This document shows positions 1 through 5,411 of a stretch of 8,979 nt of DNA, in pieces (the stretch's first letter is position 1; the number at the start of each line of letters is the position of its first letter). The position numbers and the translations under genes are program-made. This DNA is from Gammaproteobacteria bacterium (GTDB lineage Bacteria; Pseudomonadota; Gammaproteobacteria; Thiohalomonadales; Thiohalomonadaceae): the NCBI GenBank assembly GCA_026193675.1, contig JAPHSO010000059.1:1-8979 (forward strand). The letters run 5' to 3'. The notes beneath the pieces were generated by a model, which did not search any database, was not told the DNA's origin, and saw nothing but the letters and a program-made list of their open reading frames with translations.

Positions 1-294
1 ATCCTCCATCTTCAGTACACCGATAGGACGACAACGAATAACCGAACCACTGATGACAGGAATTGGGGTGACAACCAGCACGTCGACCGGGTCGCCATCG
101 TCAGAGAGGGTGTGAGGCACATAACCGTAGTTGCAGGGATAATGCATGGCGGTCCCCATGAAGCGGTCAACAAACATCGCTCCAGTCTCCTTGTCGACCT
201 CGTACTTTACGGGATCACTGTGTGAGGGGATCTCGATGATGACGTTAATATCATTGGGAACATTTTTTCCGGTAGGTACGCGATCAAGAATCAT
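1..294 (-). CDS. ppa: Soluble inorganic pyrophosphatase, family I (partial, 3' end beyond window)
   Basis: This is the first 98 codons of a cytoplasmic family I pyrophosphatase, which hydrolyses PPi to two phosphates with Mg2+. The reading frame runs open from the ATG at 294-292 to the window edge. The translation follows E. coli Ppa closely: an EIP segment near residue 21, KYEVDK at 30-35, FVDRFM at 41-46, YPCNYGY at 52-58 and the family signature DGDPVD at 66-71 with metal-binding aspartates. It stops at KMED, where the next metal-binding Asp is expected. About 75-80 residues should lie outside the window. The start is set by homology; no strong Shine-Dalgarno sequence is visible. It lies downstream of hppA on the same strand, separated by a terminator hairpin. 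Having soluble and membrane pyrophosphatases side by side suggests two alternative fates for PPi. Confidence 0.96.
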   Translation of the reverse strand, partial: MILDRVPTGKNVPNDINVIIEIPSHSDPVKYEVDKETGAMFVDRFMGTAMHYPCNYGYVPHTLSDDGDPVDVLVVTPIPVISGSVIRCRPIGVLKMED

Positions 295-321
295 GGTTAT
301 TACTCATTTTTAGGTGGGCAT

Positions 322-350
322 AAAAAAGGCCGGTATTATACCGGCCTTTT
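322..350 (-). terminator. Rho-independent terminator after hppA
   Basis: A perfect 12-bp inverted repeat (324-335 with 339-350) has a 3-base loop and a GGCCGGTA core. On the minus strand it is followed by a run of six T (327-322). It lies 48 bases past the hppA stop codon and fits an intrinsic terminator for hppA. The ppa start codon is only 27 bases beyond the T run, so ppa must rely on read-through or on a promoter overlapping this hairpin. Confidence 0.85.
335..340 (-). promoter_or_regulatory. Candidate -10 element for ppa inside the terminator loop
   Basis: On the minus strand the loop and adjoining stem of the hppA terminator read TATAAT, a perfect sigma-70 -10 hexamer. Transcription would start near 328, giving a leader of about 34 bases before the ppa ATG. 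The -35 position is weak: TTCAGT at 17-bp spacing matches about 3 of 6. The AT-rich palindrome at 359-378 covers the -35 and upstream region. The hexamer may simply come from the hairpin's own symmetry. Confidence 0.4.
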
Positions 351-358
351 AGTGTTTA

Positions 359-378
359 CTGAAATATTAATATTTCAG
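359..378. repeat. Perfect 20-bp AT-rich palindrome
   Basis: The arms CTGAAATATT and AATATTTCAG are exact reverse complements with no spacer. The palindrome lies between the hppA stop codon and the hppA terminator and has no T tract on either side, so it is not itself a normal terminator. Its place just upstream of the candidate ppa -10 element would suit an operator or an AT-rich upstream element. No known operator is recognised. Confidence 0.5.
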
Positions 379-398
379 CAGTCCCATTGTGGTTAATC

Positions 399-2432
399 TT
401 ACAACAGTGGAACGATCATCAGAGCAACGATGTTGATGATTTTGATCAGTGGGTTAATCGCAGGGCCCGCTGTATCTTTGTAGGGGTCACCTACGGTATC
501 ACCGGTTACTGCCGCCTTGTGAGCGTCAGAACCTTTACCACCGAAGTTACCATCCTCAATGTACTTCTTAGCGTTATCCCAAGCGCCACCACCGGTGGTC
601 ATAGAGATAGCAACGAAGATACCTGTGATGATAGTACCGATGAGTAGGCCACCTAGCGCCTCAGCACCCAGCAGTAGTCCAACTAGAATCGGAACGGCAA
701 TTGGCAGTAGTGATGGAATCATCATCTCTTTAATTGCAGCTTTAGTCAGCATATCAACAGCACGGCCATAATCTGGCTTTTCACTGTAATCCATGATGCC
801 TGGCTTCTCTTTAAACTGACGACGAACCTCATTTACGATACCACCAGCAGCACGACCTACCGCCTCCATTGACATAGCGCCGAAGAGATAAGGAACCAGA
901 CCACCGATAAACAGACCGATAATCACCATATGGTTAGAGAGGTCGAAGGTGGCAACTTTACCCGCAGCCTGAAGGGTGTGGGTATAGTCGGAGAATAGAA
1001 CGAGGGCTGCAAGGCCAGCAGAACCGATAGCGTAGCCTTTGGTTACCGCTTTGGTAGTGTTACCCACAGCGTCAAGAGGATCGGTGATGTTACGGATCTT
1101 CTCATCAAGCTCAGCCATCTCTGCGATACCGCCAGCGTTATCGGTGATAGGACCGTATGCATCGAGTGCAACGATAATACCGGTCATTGATAGCATAGAG
1201 GTTGCTGCGATTGCGATACCGTATAGACCCGCAAGCTCATAGGAACCCCAGATAGAGGCACAAACAACAAGAACAGGCGCTGCAGTCGACTTCATCGATA
1301 CACCAAGACCGGCGATAACGTTGGTACCGTCACCCGTGGTTGAGGCCTCTGCGATGTGACGCACAGGAGAGAACTCAGTTGCGGTGTAGTACTCAGTGAT
1401 CACAACCATTGCGGCAGTCAGTGCCAAACCAATCAGCGTAGTGTAGAACAGCTCACGTGCACCAGCAGTACCACCATTATCGAGTGCGATGCTGATATCA
1501 CCCATCATCGCGTTGGTGATGAAGTAGAAGGCAACGGCAGCCAGTACGCCAGAGACGATGAGGCCACGATAGAGGGCGTTCATAATCTTGCCGCCTTCAC
1601 GGGCATTCACGAAGAACGTACCGATGATAGAGGCGATGATTGATGCCCCACCCAGAACTAGAGGGTAGACAGCCGCAGTGGGACCTGCATTTGCTAGCAG
1701 CAGACCGCCCAGTAGCATGGTTGCTACCACGGTTACCGCATAGGTCTCAAAAAGGTCAGCGGCCATGCCTGCACAGTCACCAACGTTGTCACCTACGTTA
1801 TCGGCGATTACAGCAGGATTACGTGGGTCATCCTCGGGGATACCGGCCTCAACCTTACCGACGATGTCAGCACCTACGTCTGCACCCTTGGTGAAGATAC
1901 CGCCACCAAGACGGGCGAAGATAGAGATCAGTGAGCCGCCAAATGCGAGGCCAACCAGAGGATGAAGTGGATCTTCAACACCCATACTGACCAGTATTGC
2001 GTAGTAGCCGGCAACACCTAAAAGGGCCAGACCGACAACCAGCATACCGGTGATGGCACCACCGCGGAAGGCAACCTGCATCGCTGCATTAAGGCCGTTA
2101 TTAGCAGCCTCTGCAGTACGCACATTGGCGCGAACCGAGATGTTCATGCCGATATAGCCGGCAAGTCCAGAGAAGACCGCACCGATGGCAAAGCCGATAG
2201 CAGTAGCTGTATCAAGGAAAATGAAGATAGCAATCAGTATGATCGCGCCAACGACAGCAATAGTGGTGTATTGGCGATTGAGATAGGCTTTGGCACCATC
2301 CTGTATTGCACCGGCGATCTCTCGCATTTTGTCGTTACCGGTCGGCAGACCTAATATCCACTTTACCGCCACCCCGCCATAGACAAGCGCTAATACGGCG
2401 CAAGCTAAGGCAAAAATTAACCCTTCGTTCAT
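399..2432 (-). CDS. hppA: Membrane-bound proton-translocating pyrophosphatase (K+-independent type)
   Basis: HppA is a multi-span inner-membrane ion pump that couples PPi hydrolysis to H+ export and can run backwards to make PPi. The 677-residue length fits the bacterial family, and hydrophobic segments run throughout. The pyrophosphate-binding loop is intact: KGADVGADIVGKVE at 182-195 and the acidic DDPRNP...DNVGDNVGD block at 201-219. A second acidic cluster, GDTVGDPYKDTAGP, lies at 644-657. In the motif GNTTKAVTKG (457-466), Lys461 and Thr464 are the residues that mark K+-independent H+-PPases; K+-dependent enzymes have Ala at the first position. The start is supported by AGGAGA seven to eight bases upstream. 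It follows pfp with an 82-bp gap holding a terminator and precedes ppa. PPi made or spared here could exchange with Pfp flux. The family call is firm; the direction of pumping in vivo is inference. Confidence 0.97.
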   Translation of the reverse strand: MNEGLIFALACAVLALVYGGVAVKWILGLPTGNDKMREIAGAIQDGAKAYLNRQYTTIAVVGAIILIAIFIFLDTATAIGFAIGAVFSGLAGYIGMNISVRANVRTAEAANNGLNAAMQVAFRGGAITGMLVVGLALLGVAGYYAILVSMGVEDPLHPLVGLAFGGSLISIFARLGGGIFTKGADVGADIVGKVEAGIPEDDPRNPAVIADNVGDNVGDCAGMAADLFETYAVTVVATMLLGGLLLANAGPTAAVYPLVLGGASIIASIIGTFFVNAREGGKIMNALYRGLIVSGVLAAVAFYFITNAMMGDISIALDNGGTAGARELFYTTLIGLALTAAMVVITEYYTATEFSPVRHIAEASTTGDGTNVIAGLGVSMKSTAAPVLVVCASIWGSYELAGLYGIAIAATSMLSMTGIIVALDAYGPITDNAGGIAEMAELDEKIRNITDPLDAVGNTTKAVTKGYAIGSAGLAALVLFSDYTHTLQAAGKVATFDLSNHMVIIGLFIGGLVPYLFGAMSMEAVGRAAGGIVNEVRRQFKEKPGIMDYSEKPDYGRAVDMLTKAAIKEMMIPSLLPIAVPILVGLLLGAEALGGLLIGTIITGIFVAISMTTGGGAWDNAKKYIEDGNFGGKGSDAHKAAVTGDTVGDPYKDTAGPAINPLIKIINIVALMIVPLL

Positions 2433-2453
2433 TATGTTTCTCCTGATATTTTT

Positions 2454-2482
2454 AGTATATAAGTAAATTTTAAAGTTAAAAA
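2454..2482 (-). promoter_or_regulatory. Weak candidate promoter for hppA
   Basis: On the minus strand TATACT (2459-2454) matches the -10 consensus at 5 of 6 bases. At 17-bp spacing the -35 position reads TTTTTA (3 of 6) and falls within the T run of the pfp terminator. Start of transcription would be near 2447, leaving a very short leader that still includes the Shine-Dalgarno sequence. The region is AT-rich, so a chance match is quite possible. Confidence 0.3.
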
Positions 2483-2508
2483 AAGGGGAGCGTAAATTGC
2501 TCCCCTTT
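2478..2508 (-). terminator. Rho-independent terminator after pfp
   Basis: A 10-bp perfect stem (2482-2491 with 2499-2508; arms AAAGGGGAGC and GCTCCCCTTT) has a 7-base loop and runs into seven T on the minus strand (2484-2478). It begins six bases after the pfp stop codon. The hppA start lies 45 bases past the T run, so hppA either has its own promoter in that gap or is expressed by read-through. Confidence 0.88.
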
Positions 2509-2514
2509 GATTTG

Positions 2515-3780
2515 CTATACCTCGAAGTTGGTATCCAGTTTCTTTGGAACCATCACCTTCTTAATGGTGACATACTGTGGCATACCGTTTTTGTATGGTG
2601 GGTAGTCCTCACCCTTAATCAGTGGTTCCAGGTAGGCACGACACTTGGGCGTGATACCGTAACCATCTCTACTGATGAAACCTTTAGGCATCATCTTCTC
2701 AACGTTAGCTACTTTAGATAGCGGTGCTGAACCAATCTTCCAGCGGTATGGCTTGTCAGAGGTACGAACAACAGTTGGCATCACTGCATTCTCGCCTTTA
2801 ATCGCGAGCTCAACAGCAGCTTTACCCATGGCATATGCCTGATCAACATCATTTTTAGAGGCGATGTGACGGCTTGCACGCTGCAGGTAGTCAGCAACAG
2901 CCCAGTGATACTTCAGACCGAGGTCTTCCTGAATCATGTTGGCAACAACAGGAGCAGCACCACCCAGCTGGCTGTGGCCAAATGCATCCTTTAGACCGGT
3001 CTCTGCGAGGAATTTACCATCTTTATAGTGAACACCCTCAGAGACAACAACGGTGCAGTAACCGTATTTCTCATATTTTTCCTGAACCTTGGCCATAAAC
3101 TTCTTACGGTTAAACTCAACCTCTGGGAAGAGGATGACAACAGGGATGTCGTTATCTTCGTCTGCAGCAAGTGCACCGGCAGCAGCAATCCAGCCAGCGT
3201 GACGACCCATAACCTCAAGTACGAACACCTTGGTTGAGGTGGCGGCCATAGAGGCAACGTCAAAACTCGCCTCACGGGTAGAGATTGCGATGTACTTGGC
3301 AACTGAACCAAAACCGGGGCAGTTATCAGTGATCGGTAGATCGTTATCGACAGTCTTAGGAACGTGGATCGCCTGAATCGGGAAACCCATCTTCTTAGAA
3401 AGCTGCGAGATTTTGTGACAGGTATCAGCAGAATCACCACCACCGTTATAGAAGAAGTAACCGATGTTGTGAGCCTTGAAGACCTCGATCAGACGCTCAT
3501 ATTCACGACGACTCTCTTCCAGACCCTTGAGCTTGTAGCGGCAAGAACCAAATGCACCCGATGGGGTGTGGCGTAGACCGGCAATGGTCTTCTTGGTCTC
3601 TTTAGATGTATCGATCAGCTCTTCAGTGAGGGCTCCGATAATACCGTTAGCACCGGCATAAACTTTACCGATTTTGTCTTTATTTGCGCGTGCTGTTTCG
3701 ATAACACCACATGCAGATGCGTTAATTACTGCAGTTACACCGCCCGATTGCGCGTAAAAAGCATTCATTTTTTTTGCCAT
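2515..3780 (-). CDS. pfp: Pyrophosphate-dependent 6-phosphofructokinase
   Basis: This cytoplasmic enzyme reversibly phosphorylates fructose 6-phosphate with PPi instead of ATP. Of the 421 residues, the telling motifs are PKTVDNDLP at 141-149, with catalytic aspartates in TVDND and Lys142, the PPi-type residue where ATP enzymes have Gly. MGRHAGW at 191-197 binds the sugar phosphate. At the nucleotide or PPi site the sequence is NGGGDS (112-117). Asp116 replaces the Gly of ATP enzymes, as expected for PPi use, but the preceding Asp of classical GGDD is Gly115. A good Shine-Dalgarno AAGGAG nine bases upstream favours this ATG over Met5. The gene sits 38 bp after a small unknown gene and upstream of hppA. 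Relatives in methanotrophs are reported also to act on sedoheptulose 7-phosphate and ribulose 5-phosphate; whether this one does cannot be told from sequence. Confidence 0.95.
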   Translation of the reverse strand: MAKKMNAFYAQSGGVTAVINASACGVIETARANKDKIGKVYAGANGIIGALTEELIDTSKETKKTIAGLRHTPSGAFGSCRYKLKGLEESRREYERLIEVFKAHNIGYFFYNGGGDSADTCHKISQLSKKMGFPIQAIHVPKTVDNDLPITDNCPGFGSVAKYIAISTREASFDVASMAATSTKVFVLEVMGRHAGWIAAAGALAADEDNDIPVVILFPEVEFNRKKFMAKVQEKYEKYGYCTVVVSEGVHYKDGKFLAETGLKDAFGHSQLGGAAPVVANMIQEDLGLKYHWAVADYLQRASRHIASKNDVDQAYAMGKAAVELAIKGENAVMPTVVRTSDKPYRWKIGSAPLSKVANVEKMMPKGFISRDGYGITPKCRAYLEPLIKGEDYPPYKNGMPQYVTIKKVMVPKKLDTNFEV

Positions 3781-3781
3781 T

Positions 3782-3798
3782 CTTAAGGTCTCCTTAAG
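3782..3798 (-). promoter_or_regulatory. pfp ribosome binding site inside a small inverted repeat
   Basis: On the minus strand the leader reads CTTAAGG-AGA-CCTTAAG: two perfect 7-bp arms and a 3-base loop. The Shine-Dalgarno sequence AAGGAG spans the left arm and the loop. If the hairpin folds in the mRNA it would partly hide the ribosome binding site, which could tune pfp translation. The stem is AT-rich and short, so its stability is modest. Confidence 0.45.
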
Positions 3799-3818
3799 GG
3801 TTTAATCAGAAATAGGGT

Positions 3819-4196
3819 TTACTTTACTGCCGCTTTTTCAGCGGCTTTGGCTTCAGCCTCAGCCACTTTGGCCATATAGTCGGCCTGAACTTGTAGAATT
3901 GAGACAACACAATCAGTGAGGTCGTCATAAATCTCTACACCGGTTCCAAACTGTTGGTGGACTCGATAGAAAAATTGGGTGCGGTAACGTGACTCATCGA
4001 CCTTCACAATGACAAAGCTGGCATCACCATTAGCCCAGAAGATGGTTGGGCAGGGGGTCATTTCTGTAGAGTGAGGATTGAGTCGCATCTCACTATCAGC
4101 AAATTCTAGCTCAATCTTTTCACCATACCGCTCTTCAAGCGTGGTGTTGATGATCCAAAGTTCGTTCTTGTTAAAGTCTGGGATAGTCTGTGTCAT
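3819..4196 (-). CDS. Small protein of unknown function upstream of pfp
   Basis: I do not recognise the family. The 125-residue product has no signal peptide or membrane segment and looks cytoplasmic. The body (about 10-108) has mixed alpha/beta character with aromatic stretches such as ELWIIN (12-17), TIFWANGD (51-58) and FFYRVHQQFG (75-84), and two separated cysteines (Cys49 and Cys96). The last 15-20 residues are an Ala/Glu/Lys-rich helix that could form a coiled coil. The ATG at 4196-4194 is the only sensible start, but no clear Shine-Dalgarno sequence precedes it. Only 38 bp separate its stop from pfp, with no terminator between, so the two are probably cotranscribed. A role with Pfp or in central carbon metabolism is a guess from position only. 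Confidence 0.75.
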   Translation of the reverse strand: MTQTIPDFNKNELWIINTTLEERYGEKIELEFADSEMRLNPHSTEMTPCPTIFWANGDASFVIVKVDESRYRTQFFYRVHQQFGTGVEIYDDLTDCVVSILQVQADYMAKVAEAEAKAAEKAAVK

Positions 4197-4380
4197 ATGT
4201 GTAAAGTGTACACTTCAGTTATTCAATCATGAGATTGACTTATATATACGATTCGGAGTAGCTTAAACGCTTAGAGGTGGTAGAGGTAATCTAAATTACA
4301 AATACCATTATGAATTTATTTTAATGAAGAGTCGATGATTTTTCGTTTTGGATAGCTAAAATAAGCAAAAAAGAATAAAT
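4197..4380. promoter_or_regulatory. Divergent intergenic region between the unknown gene and adenylate kinase
   Basis: This 184-bp AT-rich spacer must hold the promoters for both directions. A perfect 12-bp palindrome AAGTGTACACTT lies at 4204-4215, seven bases upstream of the minus-strand start codon. A second inverted repeat, TCAATC-ATGA-GATTGA, lies at 4223-4238. Leftward, TATAAG or TATATA near 4238-4249 is the best -10 candidate, with only a weak -35. Rightward, TAAAAT at 4357-4362 is the best -10 candidate for the adenylate kinase gene, with no convincing -35. I see no small gene or structured RNA here. Confidence 0.5.
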
Positions 4381-5355
4381 ATGCGGACCATTTTTCTAGG
4401 GGCCCCCGGAACGGGAAAGGGAACACAATCTAGCCTGGCTGCGGAACATTTTCATATCCCTCTGCTCTCTGCAACGGACACTCTGCGAGCGGCTATCTCT
4501 GGTAAGAGCATGATCGGGCGTCAAGCCAAGGCCGTTATGGATGCGGGTCAGGTGGTCAGTGATGAGATTGTTATCGGAATTCTTGAAGAACGAATTTCTG
4601 CCGAGGATGCTAAAAATGGATTTATCCTTGATGGCTATCCTCGCACTCTGGCTCAAGCAGAGGCATTGGAGAATATGCTTTTTCAGAGAGGAATTACCAT
4701 TGATGCGGTGATTTTACTTTCTGGAGAGTCTGAAGAGTTGATGCAGCGCCTGGTCGGTCGACGTACCTGTCGTGACTGCGCTTCGCTTTTTAATATGTTT
4801 ACTAATCCACCCATGATGGATGGACAGTGTGACAACTGTGGTGGTCGTTTAAGTCACCGCCCTGATGATAACGAAGAGTCAGTTAGCAGCCGCCTACGGT
4901 TGTTTGAAACTCAGACCGTCCTGGCGCTTGAGTATTATCGTCACCAAGGGAAGCTGTTTGAGTTTGATGCCAGCCTTTCTATAGAAGAACTACAGTCTCA
5001 GATACAGGAAAAAATCGAATCCCTTCCTAAACAGAAACCACAACTCGCTGATGTTAAAGCTGTTTTTGACACAATTCGTCAAGAGCAGGAGGCCTCAGAG
5101 AGAGCGGCACAAGAGCAAAATGAATCAGAAAACCACCAACCAGAGAAAGAGCAAGAGCCAATGACACCAAAAAAAGCATCGAAGAAAAAGACCGCAACTA
5201 AAAAGAAGGTAGCTGCCAAGAAAAAGGTGGCAGCCAAGAAAAAAGTTGTAGCCAAGAAAAAGAGCGTCAAAAAAGCAGCCGCCAAGAAGCGTGTTGTGAA
5301 AAAGGCAGCCGCCAAGAAAAAGACTGTTAAGAAGTCAGCTAAAAAGAGAGGTTAA
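4381..5355 (+). CDS. adk: Adenylate kinase with zinc-type LID and histone H1-like C-terminal tail
   Basis: Adenylate kinase interconverts ATP + AMP and 2 ADP. Residues 1-214 are a complete kinase: P-loop GAPGTGKGT (7-15), FILDGYPRT with Arg88 and Gln92 (81-92), VGRR (125-128), a LID with CxxC pairs at Cys130/133 and Cys150/153 that should bind zinc, and HRPDDNEE...R171. The AMP site reads SATDTLR (30-36) instead of the usual STGDMLR. After the kinase come an acidic, Gln-rich linker (about 215-260) and a tail (261-324) of Lys/Ala/Val repeats, with about 30 Lys, 2 Arg and no acidic residue in 64. The frame is continuous, so this reads as a true fusion, making the protein about 110 residues longer than usual. 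Met261 (5161) could also start a free basic protein. The tail resembles bacterial H1-like proteins and suggests nucleic-acid binding. The Shine-Dalgarno sequence at 4381 is weak. Whether this is the cell's main Adk is uncertain. Confidence 0.93.
   Translation: MRTIFLGAPGTGKGTQSSLAAEHFHIPLLSATDTLRAAISGKSMIGRQAKAVMDAGQVVSDEIVIGILEERISAEDAKNGFILDGYPRTLAQAEALENMLFQRGITIDAVILLSGESEELMQRLVGRRTCRDCASLFNMFTNPPMMDGQCDNCGGRLSHRPDDNEESVSSRLRLFETQTVLALEYYRHQGKLFEFDASLSIEELQSQIQEKIESLPKQKPQLADVKAVFDTIRQEQEASERAAQEQNESENHQPEKEQEPMTPKKASKKKTATKKKVAAKKKVAAKKKVVAKKKSVKKAAAKKRVVKKAAAKKKTVKKSAKKRG
5200..5352 (+). repeat. Degenerate tandem repeat coding Lys-rich tail
   Basis: This is an in-frame array of imperfect 15-18-bp units. 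At the protein level it reads KKKVAA twice, then KKKVVA, KKKSV, KKAAA, KKRVV, KKAAA and KKKTV. The DNA is rich in A runs around AAGAAAAAGG and GCAGCCGCCAAGAA. Such arrays commonly vary in unit number between strains by slippage or recombination. Confidence 0.8.
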
Positions 5356-5366
5356 TTCCTCTGGTG

Positions 5367-5393
5367 TGGGAGGAGAGAGAGGCTCTCCTCCCA
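5367..5393. terminator. GC-rich hairpin between convergent genes
   Basis: An 11-bp perfect stem (5367-5377 with 5383-5393; arms TGGGAGGAGAG and CTCTCCTCCCA) has a 5-base loop. It lies 11 bases after the adenylate kinase stop and 18 bases past the end of the opposing HAD gene. The stem is strong, but neither side has a good T run (TATTGGCTCTTT on the plus strand). It could act as a weak bidirectional terminator or as a 3'-end stabiliser. Confidence 0.55.
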
Positions 5394-5411
5394 TATTGGC
5401 TCTTTATCGAG

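Noticed and set aside
387..1965. Several open frames of 66-95 codons on the plus strand
   Set aside because: They lie antisense within hppA, whose motifs are unmistakable, and their products have no recognisable domains or good ribosome binding sites.
2991..3443. 150-codon open frame on the minus strand in another frame of pfp
   Set aside because: It is an alternative frame of the well-supported pfp gene. Its product is Arg/Ser/Leu-rich with no recognisable motif.
5079..5315. Phe/Ala-rich hydrophobic open frame on the minus strand that could look like a small membrane protein
   Set aside because: It is the reverse complement of the Lys-rich tail repeats; AAG/AAA codons give CTT/TTT on the other strand, so its hydrophobicity is an artefact.
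5200..5352. Tandem repeat considered as a CRISPR array
   Set aside because: Units are only 15-18 bp, imperfect, in frame and without spacers; they encode a Lys-rich protein tail.
5079..5355. Frameshift or assembly join as the source of the kinase-tail fusion
   Set aside because: The frame is continuous through kinase, linker and tail with no stop or frame switch. It cannot be fully excluded without reads, but nothing in the sequence suggests it.
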